Shown here: in pieces, positions 1-6,015 of the stretch | How the letters are laid out: every line of letters begins with the position of its first letter | Numbering within the stretch: position 1 is the stretch's first letter | Made by a program: the position numbers and the translations under genes | The notes under the pieces: generated by a model | Seen by the model: only the letters and a program-made list of their open reading frames with translations | Database searches by the model: none | Told to the model about the DNA's origin: nothing | Assembly (NCBI GenBank): GCA_902478455.1 | Contig: CABSLJ010000129.1 | Coordinates: 1-7,301, forward strand | Source: an uncultured Oscillospiraceae bacterium | GTDB taxonomy: Bacteria; Bacillota; Clostridia; Oscillospirales; Acutalibacteraceae | Reading direction: 5' to 3' | DNA: 7,301 nucleotides

Positions 1-23
1 CGGCAAGTAAAATCCGGACACAG

Positions 24-57
24 AAGCGGCCCGTCGGAAAATTCCGACGGGCCGCTT
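24..57 (-). terminator. Strong inverted repeat, probable terminator of the NSS transporter gene
   Basis: A perfect 14-bp inverted repeat (26-39 with 42-55), extended by two A-T pairs at the foot, lies 68 bp beyond the stop codon of the minus-strand transporter gene. The stem is very GC-rich. The tail is short on both strands (TTCTGTGT on minus, TTTGCATTT on plus), so it is not a textbook terminator. It could work in both directions and also end a plus-strand gene left of the window. It is the only structure that could end the transporter transcript inside the window. Confidence 0.6.
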
Positions 58-124
58 TGCATTTGGCGGATTCTGATGGAAAACATCGGCGGAAAGCAAC
101 CTGCATCCCTGCCAAATAGGACCC

Positions 125-1498
125 TTACTGAAGGAGCGGCAGCACGCCGAAGGTCACGAGGATCGCCAGCAGACAGATGGGAGCGATGTATCTGACCATC
201 ACCTCATACATGCGCTTTCTCTTGAATACGCCCGAAAGCTCTACCTCGTCGGTCACCGTCTTGGCGCCGGCCACGTAGCCGATGAACAGGCAGGTCAGCA
301 GCGCGCCGATAGGCATCAGCAGCGAATTCGTGATGAAATCCATAAAGTCGAGAATGGAGTAGCCCATAATGCTGACATTGGACAGCACCCCGTTGCCCAG
401 GGAGGGCAGAACGCCGATGAGCGCCGTACCCGCGCCGACGATGCAGACCGAAAGCTTCCGGCTGATTTTGAGCTGATCGCACACGGTGGAAATGACCGCC
501 TCGAGCAGAGAGATGACCGAGGTCAGCGCCGCGAAGAAGACCAGCAGGAAGAAAACGCAGCCGATCACCGTGCCCATCGAAAGGCCGCCGAAGAGCATAA
601 CATGCCCGCCCATCTCCTCAAAGACCTTCGGCAGCGTCTGGAACATCAGGCCGGGGCCGGCGTTCAGCGCCTGCGCGTCGCCGCCGGAGAAGGCGAACAC
701 GGCTGGAATGATCATAAAGCCGGCGAGCAGAGCCACCGCCGTATCAAAAAATTCAATCCGCCTCACTGCGCTTTCGATGTTCTCCTCCTTGCCAAGATAG
801 GAGCCGTAGGTGATCATGATGCCCATGGCGAGGGAGAGCGAATAGAACATCTGCCCCAGCGACTGGATGACGGTGTCAAAGGTAAAGTTGCTGAAATTGG
901 GGATGAGGAAGTACTTGACCCCCTCCATTGCGCCGGGCAGAGTGACCGAATAGATGGCCACCACAACCGAAAGCGCCAACAGCACCGGCATGAGGATGCG
1001 GCTTGCCTTCTCAATGCCCTTACGCACGCCGCGGAAGACGACGGCGGAGGCCAGAAGCACCACCACAAACAGCCAGATGAGCGGCTCCACCGGCTGCGCG
1101 ATGAAGTTGGTGAAGTAGGTTTCCTCCGCCATGGCGGCGTGCTGGCCCGTCAGATAGCCCGAAAAATACTTGGCCACCCAGCCGGTGATCACGCAGTAGT
1201 AGGGCACGATGATCGCCGCGACCACCGTGGCCAGGATGCCGATGAACTTATACTTCTTCCCCAGCATGCAGAACGCGCCGATTGGACTGCGGTTGGTTTT
1301 GCGGCCGATGGCAATTTCCGTGATCATAATGGTAAAGCCGATGGTCAGCAGGAAAACAAAATAGAAAAGCAGGAAAAGCGCCCCTCCGTGCTTTGCCGCC
1401 AGATAGGGAAATCTCCATAAATTCCCCAGCCCCACAGCGCTTCCCGCAGCAGCGAGGATAAAACCCATTTTGTTGGAAAAGGTACCTCGTTGTTCCAT
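125..1498 (-). CDS. Sodium-dependent transporter of the NSS (SNF) family
   Basis: This is a membrane symporter that probably uses the Na+ gradient to import an amino acid or related small solute; the substrate cannot be read from sequence. The family is clear. TM1 carries the unwound-helix motif GSAVGLGNLWRFPY (residues 19-32) that binds substrate and Na+ in LeuT-like proteins. A TM6-like segment QMFYSLSLAMGIMITYGSYL lies at 216-235, and TM8 has ALTS (324-327), matching the Na2-site Thr-Ser pair. At 457 residues, ending right after the last helix, it fits the 11-helix bacterial type. I chose the ATG at 1498 (MEQRGTF) because family members begin just before this motif. An ATG at 1546 has a better ribosome site (AGGGGG, 4 nt away) and would add 16 residues. 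A further upstream start at 1597 is unlikely because a terminator-like hairpin lies after it. Confidence 0.93.
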   Translation of the reverse strand: MEQRGTFSNKMGFILAAAGSAVGLGNLWRFPYLAAKHGGALFLLFYFVFLLTIGFTIMITEIAIGRKTNRSPIGAFCMLGKKYKFIGILATVVAAIIVPYYCVITGWVAKYFSGYLTGQHAAMAEETYFTNFIAQPVEPLIWLFVVVLLASAVVFRGVRKGIEKASRILMPVLLALSVVVAIYSVTLPGAMEGVKYFLIPNFSNFTFDTVIQSLGQMFYSLSLAMGIMITYGSYLGKEENIESAVRRIEFFDTAVALLAGFMIIPAVFAFSGGDAQALNAGPGLMFQTLPKVFEEMGGHVMLFGGLSMGTVIGCVFFLLVFFAALTSVISLLEAVISTVCDQLKISRKLSVCIVGAGTALIGVLPSLGNGVLSNVSIMGYSILDFMDFITNSLLMPIGALLTCLFIGYVAGAKTVTDEVELSGVFKRKRMYEVMVRYIAPICLLAILVTFGVLPLLQ

Positions 1499-1556
1499 AC
1501 TCACAAACCCCGTTCTTGTTTTTTTTGCATTCCGCCGGGAACGCATGAGTCCCCCT

Positions 1557-1583
1557 GAAAAACCGGAAGGCGCAGGATTCCGG
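1557..1583 (-). terminator. Short terminator-like hairpin between zur and the transporter gene
   Basis: Read on the minus strand, CCGGAA and TTCCGG (1583-1578 and 1568-1563) form a 6-bp stem with a 9-nt loop, followed by TTTTT and then C. A G-T wobble can add a seventh pair. It lies 63-89 bp after the zur stop codon and before both plausible transporter starts, so it may end the zur transcript or act as an attenuator for a zur-transporter message. The stem is short, so efficiency may be partial. Confidence 0.5.
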
Positions 1584-1610
1584 CAAGACGCGCACAACGC
1601 CCTCTTGCTT

Positions 1611-1639
1611 TTTTGAAAGCACCCGCCGGCCTTTCAAAA
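1611..1639 (-). repeat. 9-bp inverted repeat just downstream of zur
   Basis: TTTTGAAAG (1611-1619) and CTTTCAAAA (1631-1639) are a perfect 9-bp inverted repeat around an 11-nt GC-rich loop, starting 6 bp past the zur stop codon. The minus-strand tail is A-rich, not T-rich, so it does not qualify as a standard intrinsic terminator. It may stabilise the 3' end of the zur message or bind a protein; the function is unknown. Confidence 0.4.
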
Positions 1640-1645
1640 CGCCGC

Positions 1646-2038
1646 TCAGGATTTTCTACACTTGGGGCACCGGCCGAAGATGGTCAGGTTGTGCCCTGAA
1701 ATCTCGTACCCGGTGTCCTTGGCCAGACGCCCCTCCAACTCCTGGAGCGGACAGTCGTCTATGCGGACGCTGGCGTGACAATCCGTGCAGATCATATAAT
1801 GGCCGTGCTTTCCCCCTTTGAGGAAATACCGGGCGACGTTGTCGTCCAGCACAACCGATTCGATCCGCCCCGCCTGCTCAAAGCGTTCCAGATTGCGGTA
1901 AACGGTGGAAAGGGCCAGGCTCGGGTAGGTGCAGCGCACCCGCTCGCCGATCTCCTCGGCGGTCAGCGGGCCGGAGCCTTCCGCCAGCACGCGCAGAATC
2001 GCCTCGCGCTGTTTTGTGTTCTTGAGCGCTGCCGCCAT
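1646..2038 (-). CDS. zur: Fur-family transcriptional regulator, probably the zinc regulator Zur
   Basis: This is a 130-residue metal-sensing repressor. The N-terminal winged helix includes a recognition helix near STVYRNLERFEQAGRI (44-59). The C-terminal domain has the His cluster KHGHYMIC (77-84) and two CxxC pairs, C84/C87 and C124/C127, which form the structural zinc site of Fur, Zur and PerR proteins. The name Zur rests on context: the gene is divergent from a complete zinc ABC importer whose promoter carries a Fur-type palindrome. Fur or PerR roles are less likely but cannot be excluded from motifs alone. Start choice: GGAGG lies at 2051-2047. GTG at 2047 and ATG at 2044 are too close to it, whereas ATG at 2038 has an 8-nt spacing. 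Its promoter appears to be at 2093-2065. Confidence 0.9.
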   Translation of the reverse strand: MAAALKNTKQREAILRVLAEGSGPLTAEEIGERVRCTYPSLALSTVYRNLERFEQAGRIESVVLDDNVARYFLKGGKHGHYMICTDCHASVRIDDCPLQELEGRLAKDTGYEISGHNLTIFGRCPKCRKS

Positions 2039-2064
2039 TTCCATCACCTCCGCCTACGTGTTTC

Positions 2065-2093
2065 AGTGTAACGCATAACGGCGTATATTTCAA
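2065..2093 (-). promoter_or_regulatory. Predicted sigma-A-type promoter for zur
   Basis: On the minus strand, TTGAAA (2093-2088) and TACACT (2070-2065) are separated by exactly 17 bp and point toward zur. The predicted start point is about 20 nt before the start codon, just ahead of the ribosome site. The spacer contains ACGC and GCGT arms (2071-2074 and 2081-2084), a weak dyad that might bind a protein. Confidence 0.65.
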
Positions 2094-2106
2094 TAAAATT
2101 CTTAAA

Positions 2107-2125
2107 ATTTGCCCGCTGCGCAAAT
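2107..2125. promoter_or_regulatory. Possible second regulator site between the divergent promoters
   Basis: ATTTGC (2107-2112) and GCAAAT (2120-2125) form a 6-bp inverted repeat around a 7-bp centre. It sits between the zur -35 element (2088-2093) and the znu -35 element (2127-2132). The half-site GCAAAT also occurs in the main palindrome, but here the halves face the opposite way, so this may be chance. Confidence 0.25.
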
Positions 2126-2126
2126 C

Positions 2127-2155
2127 TTGACATTTCCCGCCCGCCGCGTTATGAT
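2127..2155 (+). promoter_or_regulatory. Near-consensus sigma-A-type promoter for znuACB
   Basis: TTGACA (2127-2132) and TATGAT (2150-2155) are 17 bp apart, almost perfect consensus for the housekeeping sigma factor. The predicted start point is about 2161-2163, giving a leader of about 37 nt. Such a strong promoter makes sense if the operon is controlled mainly by repression. Confidence 0.85.
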
Positions 2156-2167
2156 ACAATCATTAAA

Positions 2168-2182
2168 TGCAAATGATTCGCA
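2168..2182. promoter_or_regulatory. Fur-type 7-1-7 operator, probable Zur box
   Basis: TGCAAATGATTCGCA is a 7-1-7 inverted repeat with one mismatched pair (A against C at the fourth base of each half) around a central G. The spacing and the AATGATT core are typical of Fur/Zur operators. It starts about 5-7 bp after the predicted start point of znuA and ends just before the ribosome site, so a bound repressor would block transcription. Zur as the binder is inferred from the adjacent gene. Confidence 0.75.
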
Positions 2183-2198
2183 ATTGGAGGAACCCTGT

Positions 2199-3125
2199 TT
2201 GAAACGCCTCTTGTCCCTCTTTCTCTGTTTTTCCCTGCTGTTCGGCGCTGCCGGCTGCGCCCAAGCGCCCAAGGAGCAGACCCGCGTCCGCCTGGTCGCC
2301 TCGTTTTATCCCATCTACATCATGGCATTAAACCTCACGGATGGAATCGACGACGTCTCCCTCGACTGCATGGCCTCTCAGGAAACCGGCTGTCTGCACG
2401 ACTTTCAGCTCCAATCGGAGGACATGAAAAACCTGGAATCGGCCGATGCCATCCTCATAAACGGCGCAGGGATGGAATCCTTTCTGGATAAGATTTTTTC
2501 CGAACTCCCCGCGCTGCGGGTGATCGACTCCTCCGCGGGCATCACGCTCCTTGAGGACGAAGGGCATGATCATGCGGGAGAATCCCATGATCATGGGGAA
2601 GAACACGACCACGGCGAGGTCAACGCCCATCTGTGGGTGTCCATCTCCAACTGTATCACTCAGGTCCATAATCTCGCCGACGGTCTCGTCTCTCTCGACC
2701 CGCAAAACGCCGCCCGCTACCGCGAAAACGAGCGGATTTACGCCGAAAAACTCTCCGCCCTGCGGGATAACATGCACGCCGCCCTTGCCGATCCTTCCCC
2801 CAGGGATATCATCACCTTCCACGAGGCGTTCCCCTACTTTGCGGCCGAATTCGACCTGCACATCGTCAGCGTCATCAACCGCGAACCCGGCAGCGAGCCC
2901 AACGCCCGCGAACTGGCCGACACCATCCGTCTGGTGCGGGATTCCGGGGTGCGCGCCCTCTTCGCCGAGCCCCAGTACCCCGAAACGGCGGCCGACATCG
3001 TCGCCGACGAAACCGACGCCCGCGTCTATACTCTGGACCCCTGCGTCTCCGGCGAGATGGACAAAGATGCCTATCTGCGCGCGATGGAACAAAATCTGCA
3101 AACCCTGTTGGAGGCGCTGCAATGA
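2199..3125 (+). CDS. znuA: Zinc ABC transporter substrate-binding lipoprotein ZnuA
   Basis: This lipid-anchored protein captures Zn2+ outside the membrane and delivers it to ZnuBC. It starts at a TTG (2199), preceded by GGAGG with an 8-nt spacing. The resulting N-terminus, MKRLLSLFLCFSLLFGAAGC, is a typical lipoprotein signal with Cys20 as the lipid-attachment residue. Likely metal ligands of this cluster A-I family are His67 (in GCLHDF), His144 (NAHLW), His208 (TFHEAF) and Asp280 (TLDP). Between the first two ligands is a His-rich loop with six His residues (123-138), a known mark of zinc-specific members. A Cys directly before Leu-His67 departs from the usual Pro-His form of the first ligand motif. 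At 308 residues the length is normal. An upstream ATG in the same frame would start before the promoter and is rejected. The stop overlaps the znuC start. Confidence 0.93.
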   Translation: MKRLLSLFLCFSLLFGAAGCAQAPKEQTRVRLVASFYPIYIMALNLTDGIDDVSLDCMASQETGCLHDFQLQSEDMKNLESADAILINGAGMESFLDKIFSELPALRVIDSSAGITLLEDEGHDHAGESHDHGEEHDHGEVNAHLWVSISNCITQVHNLADGLVSLDPQNAARYRENERIYAEKLSALRDNMHAALADPSPRDIITFHEAFPYFAAEFDLHIVSVINREPGSEPNARELADTIRLVRDSGVRALFAEPQYPETAADIVADETDARVYTLDPCVSGEMDKDAYLRAMEQNLQTLLEALQ

Positions 3126-3877
3126 ACAGCTTTGAACATCCGGTCAACTGCCGGTGCAGTGTAAAAATCAAACATCTCGGCGTGCGCAAGGGGACAAACC
3201 TTATCCTGCACGACGTTTCCCTCGACGTTCGCCACGGGGAAATTCTGGCCCTCATCGGCCGCAACGGCGCGGGAAAATCCACCCTCATCAAGGCGGTGCT
3301 CGGCCGCATCCCTCACACCGGCGAGGTGCTTTTCTTTTCCTGCGAGGGCAACCCCATTGCCAAGCCGCGCATCGGCTATGTGCCGCAGACCCTTTCCTTC
3401 GACCACAGCACCCCCGTCACCGTCTCCGACCTCTTCTGCGCCAACAACGGTGATTTTCCCGTTTGGCTGGGCCACAAAAAAAAGCAGCTCGCCCGCGCCG
3501 AGGCCCTGCTCGACCGGGTCGGCGCCGGACGTCTGCTGCACAAGAGCCTCGGCGCGCTCTCCGGCGGCGAACTACAGCGGGTGCTGCTGGCCTTTGCCCT
3601 CGACCCCATGCCCGATCTGCTGCTGCTCGACGAGCCCGTCTCCGCCCTTGACCGCAAGGGCGCGGGCGTCTTCTACGAGCTGGTCTGCTCTCTGAGGAGC
3701 GAGCTGCAAATGCCCATCATCCTCGTCTCTCACGACCTGGGACATGTGCGCAAATACGCCACCAGCGCCGCCCTCATCGACCGCACCGTCCTGCTGCACG
3801 GCAGGCCGGACGCGGTGCTCGCTCATCCAAAGGTGCGGGAAATCTTCGGCCTGGAGCTTTCGGGAGGTGAGGCCTGA
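3122..3877 (+). CDS. znuC: Zinc ABC transporter ATP-binding protein ZnuC
   Basis: This is the ATPase that powers zinc import, working as a dimer bound to ZnuB at the inner face of the membrane. All ABC motifs are present: Walker A GRNGAGKS (46-53), Q-loop Gln89 in YVPQ, signature LSGGELQR (146-153), Walker B LLLLDE (166-171), D-loop SALD (174-177) and the switch His204 in SHD. At 251 residues it matches the family. Its ATG overlaps the znuA stop in ATGA (4 bp), and a GGAGG site at 3110-3114 lies 7 nt upstream, so translation is probably coupled. The short N-terminal extension contains a CRC pair (10-12) of unknown importance. ZnuC rather than a manganese-transporter ATPase is inferred from the His-rich ZnuA partner and the Zur-like regulator. 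Confidence 0.93.
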   Translation: MNSFEHPVNCRCSVKIKHLGVRKGTNLILHDVSLDVRHGEILALIGRNGAGKSTLIKAVLGRIPHTGEVLFFSCEGNPIAKPRIGYVPQTLSFDHSTPVTVSDLFCANNGDFPVWLGHKKKQLARAEALLDRVGAGRLLHKSLGALSGGELQRVLLAFALDPMPDLLLLDEPVSALDRKGAGVFYELVCSLRSELQMPIILVSHDLGHVRKYATSAALIDRTVLLHGRPDAVLAHPKVREIFGLELSGGEA

Positions 3878-4722
3878 TGGACTGGATCTACGCTTTGCTG
3901 GATGCCCTTCTCCCCTTCGAGTTCATGGAATTCCGCTTCATGAAGAACGCCCTTCTGGCCGTTGTGCTGATCACCCCCCTCTTCGGCCTGGTGGGCACCA
4001 TGATCGTCAACAACAAGATGTCCTTCTTTTCCGACGCGCTCGGCCATTCAGCGCTCACCGGCATCGCCATCGGCGTGCTGCTGGGGGTGGACAACTACAT
4101 CGTCTCCATGCTCGGTTTCGCCCTGCTGTTCGCCCTGGGCATTTCGGCCGTGGCCGATTCAGGCGTCTCTTCGGCGGACACCATCATCGGCGTTTTCTCC
4201 TCCGCCGGCATTGCGCTGGGGATTGTGCTGCTCTCCTTCCACGGAGGCTTTTCCAAATACTCCAACTATCTGACGGGGGATATCCTCTCCATCACGCCGC
4301 GGGAGCTTCTTTTGCTGCTGGTGGTGCTCGTGCTGGTGCTCTTCATCTGGGTTTTCGCCTTCAACAGACTGATGCTCGCCAGCATCAACGCCGACCTCGC
4401 CGCCAGCAAGCAGGTGCGCGTCGGCTTGGTACAGAAGCTCTTCGTCGTGCTCATCGCTCTGATTGTCAGCGTCTCCATCAAGTGGGTGGGCATCCTCATC
4501 ATCAATTCGCTGCTGGTTCTGCCGGCCGCCGCCGCGCGCAATCTGGCGCGCAGCATACGCTCCTACCACGCGCTGGCGGTGGTGTTCTCGGTCTGTTCCG
4601 GCATCTCGGGACTGATTCTCTCCTATTACCTCGGCACCGCCGCGGGGGGAACCATCGTGCTCATTTCGGCCGGGCTTTTTTTCGTCACCTTTTTCATCAA
4701 CCGCCTGCGGGCGCGGGGATAG
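3877..4722 (+). CDS. znuB: Zinc ABC transporter permease ZnuB
   Basis: This is the membrane channel subunit of the zinc importer, of the ABC-3 permease family. The protein has 281 residues and is strongly hydrophobic, with about 8 likely helices. Family landmarks are FFSDALGHSALTGIAIG (50-66) and, near the C-terminus, VGILIINSLLVLPAAAARNL (204-223). The ATG overlaps the znuC stop by one base in TGATG, and GGGAGGTGA (3862-3870) supplies a good ribosome site, so the three genes form one tightly coupled operon. The sequence is complete and ends at 4722. Closely related permeases carry Mn or Fe, so the zinc assignment depends on its neighbours. Confidence 0.93.
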   Translation: MDWIYALLDALLPFEFMEFRFMKNALLAVVLITPLFGLVGTMIVNNKMSFFSDALGHSALTGIAIGVLLGVDNYIVSMLGFALLFALGISAVADSGVSSADTIIGVFSSAGIALGIVLLSFHGGFSKYSNYLTGDILSITPRELLLLLVVLVLVLFIWVFAFNRLMLASINADLAASKQVRVGLVQKLFVVLIALIVSVSIKWVGILIINSLLVLPAAAARNLARSIRSYHALAVVFSVCSGISGLILSYYLGTAAGGTIVLISAGLFFVTFFINRLRARG

Positions 4723-4831
4723 CAAAAATGGCTCTAAAGTCTCTTTCTTAAAACCGTGTCAATATATTCTAAAATAAAACTAAATAAACATCACTTTGTC
4801 AGTGCAAAAAATCCGAGTGACTTATGTTACC

Positions 4832-4860
4832 ATCCCCAAGTTCCACCGGGGATTTTTCTT
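4832..4860 (+). terminator. Intrinsic terminator of the znuACB operon
   Basis: ATCCCC (4832-4837) pairs with GGGGAT (4848-4853) around a 10-nt loop, followed by a T-rich tail TTTTTCTT that overlaps the end of the stem. It lies about 110 bp after the znuB stop. The 4723-4831 stretch before it is A/T-rich and shows no gene. This point also marks the border with the accessory region. Confidence 0.75.
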
Positions 4861-4878
4861 GCCTATCCGGCGATATGC

Positions 4879-4913
4879 AAAAGAGGCCACCCCCTATAAA
4901 GGGATGACCTCTT
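4879..4913 (-). terminator. Terminator of paralogue A
   Basis: Read on the minus strand, AAGAGGTCATCCC (4913-4901) pairs with GGGGTGGCCTCTT (4893-4881), giving 13 pairs, two of them G-U, around a 7-nt loop; four T's end the stem and tail before GC. On the plus strand the two G-U pairs become C/A mismatches, so the structure favours the minus strand, in agreement with the gene. It begins 7 bp after the stop codon. The same hairpin follows paralogue B. Confidence 0.8.
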
Positions 4914-5834
4914 GAAAATGTTACAAATCGTCCACCAGCACCTTGTCCCAGGTGCCGATTATCACCCTATTTCCCACAATGTCTACGCAGGAACAGTAAT
5001 TCTCAGGATATTCCTTGTAGACTTGTTGATGAACATAATCAAAGAGAATAACTCTTTTGGAAAATACAAAGGCAAGATAGTCGTGATCTTTTAAGAAATA
5101 AGCTTTTCGAAAATAGCCATATTTCATCCTTTCATAAGGATAGTTGATTTTTCCAGCCACCTCCCCTGTTGTAATATCGACAAATTCCATGTTTTCAAAC
5201 AGGATATACCGGTTATCAAACATGAAGATGCTGCCATTGGAGATTGGTGTATAACGTTTATAGATGTCTTTGCAGGTCATTGCTTTGGTATCTACTTCAG
5301 TAACGATGCGAACCCCCTTAAGCTCTCCGTCCCTCTCTCCCACACCGTGGGAATGCGATATCAATACACAATCCGTCGTTTCATTATAAGAGATGGTTTC
5401 TATCACGCGGACGTTATCGCCTAAGCGCACCCATTCGCAGACGCCGGATTCAATATTTATCTTGCATAACTGTATGTTTTTAAGCGGTACAACATCGATA
5501 ACATCATAAACATATTTATGGTCAGGAGAGATGATAAATTTAGCATCCTGCGCCACCTTGTTGGGAATAATGATTTCCTTAATACAAGCTTTCCGTTGGA
5601 TGTCATAGACCCGATAGGTCAGGTTGGAGAGGGTAGGCGCCTTGGTTACCAGCAGGTGATCGCCTGCAAATTGAGCATAATTGCAGCTGCGGGATTCGGT
5701 GAATTTGCACACGAGGCTCAAATCGCTGTTTCGGTAGACCCGCACAGTTGGGCCGACGATACAGAAATAATTGTTGTTTGACGCTAACGAATAGCTTTTA
5801 CCTTTATCAAGGAGTCTCATTTGAAGTCCCCCTT
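4881..5834 (-). repeat. Large direct repeat, copy A (paralogue A plus its terminator)
   Basis: This 954-bp unit aligns without any gap to 5983-6936 at a constant offset of 1102 bp. It runs from the outer foot of the hairpin terminator to the ribosome site of the gene. By manual count there are about 78 differences in total (about 92% identity), spread very unevenly: 4939-5309 has none, 5310-5590 has about 58, and 5591-5834 has about 18. Sequence outside the unit is unrelated. Confidence 0.9.
4921..5820 (-). CDS. Beta-propeller-like protein, paralogue A; candidate immunity protein
   Basis: This 299-residue soluble protein has no signal peptide or membrane helix. I do not recognise a named family. 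Repeated strand-rich units of about 40-50 residues with patterns such as YFCIVGPTVRVYRNSD, FIISPDHKYVYDV, YILFENMEFVDITTGEV and VIIGTWDKVLVDDL suggest a WD40-like beta-propeller. The ATG follows AGGGGG (5833-5828) with a 7-nt spacing. Residues 172-299 are identical to paralogue B, residues 13-80 are nearly so, and 81-171 hold most of the changes. It lies second after a toxin-like nuclease gene, so an immunity role is plausible but inferred. A promoter at 5953-5925 may express it alone. Base composition is far more A/T-rich than the zinc operon, consistent with transfer. Confidence 0.8.
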   Translation of the reverse strand: MRLLDKGKSYSLASNNNYFCIVGPTVRVYRNSDLSLVCKFTESRSCNYAQFAGDHLLVTKAPTLSNLTYRVYDIQRKACIKEIIIPNKVAQDAKFIISPDHKYVYDVIDVVPLKNIQLCKINIESGVCEWVRLGDNVRVIETISYNETTDCVLISHSHGVGERDGELKGVRIVTEVDTKAMTCKDIYKRYTPISNGSIFMFDNRYILFENMEFVDITTGEVAGKINYPYERMKYGYFRKAYFLKDHDYLAFVFSKRVILFDYVHQQVYKEYPENYCSCVDIVGNRVIIGTWDKVLVDDL

Positions 5835-5924
5835 AGCTTGATAGGAATCGCTTAACAGATGTCCGACCGAAATGTAAGTTTTTGTAGAACTAAGACGATG
5901 ATTTACACCGTATCTGTTGTTTTT

Positions 5925-5953
5925 AGTATATCAAACCGATATAGCGCCTGCAA
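5925..5953 (-). promoter_or_regulatory. Predicted promoter for paralogue A
   Basis: On the minus strand, TTGCAG (5953-5948) and TATACT (5930-5925) are exactly 17 bp apart. They lie between the terminator of paralogue B and the start of paralogue A, leaving a leader of about 100 nt. The leader contains widely spaced AACAGAT/ATCTGTT arms (5912-5918 and 5854-5860) that could pair. Confidence 0.65.
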
Positions 5954-5973
5954 GATACTTCTGCTTAAATCCA

Positions 5974-6015
5974 AACAAACATAAGAGGCCACCCCCTATA
6001 AAGGGATGACCTCTT
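5974..6015 (-). terminator. Terminator of paralogue B
   Basis: This is the same 13-pair stem as after paralogue A (6015-6003 with 5995-5983), beginning 7 bp after the stop codon. The tail on the minus strand, TTATGTTTGTTTGG, is interrupted and probably weaker than that of copy A, so some read-through into paralogue A is possible. Confidence 0.7.

Noticed and set aside
602..1420. 272-residue plus-strand open frame opposite the transporter
   Set aside because: Low-complexity His/Asp/Gly-rich translation, antisense to a clear NSS gene, no ribosome site; a shadow of GC-rich codon use.
2109..2198. N-terminal extension of znuA from an ATG at 2109
   Set aside because: It would begin upstream of the promoter and run through the operator; the TTG at 2199 has the ribosome site and yields a proper lipoprotein signal.
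2328..3122. 264-residue minus-strand open frame opposite znuA
   Set aside because: Antisense to the conserved metal-site motifs of ZnuA and without its own recognisable domain.
3744..4751. 335-residue plus-strand frame overlapping znuC and znuB
   Set aside because: Out of frame with both genes, Arg/His-rich, no motif; the ABC-3 permease frame is clearly the real one.
5518..5781. Plus-strand frames inside both paralogues (also 6587-6883)
   Set aside because: They recur only because the genes are duplicated and are antisense to the better-supported frame; no ribosome site.
4881..6015. CRISPR array or insertion-sequence ends, considered because of the repeated hairpins
   Set aside because: There are only two copies, 1102 bp apart, each directly after a stop codon; no spacers, transposase or terminal inverted repeats.
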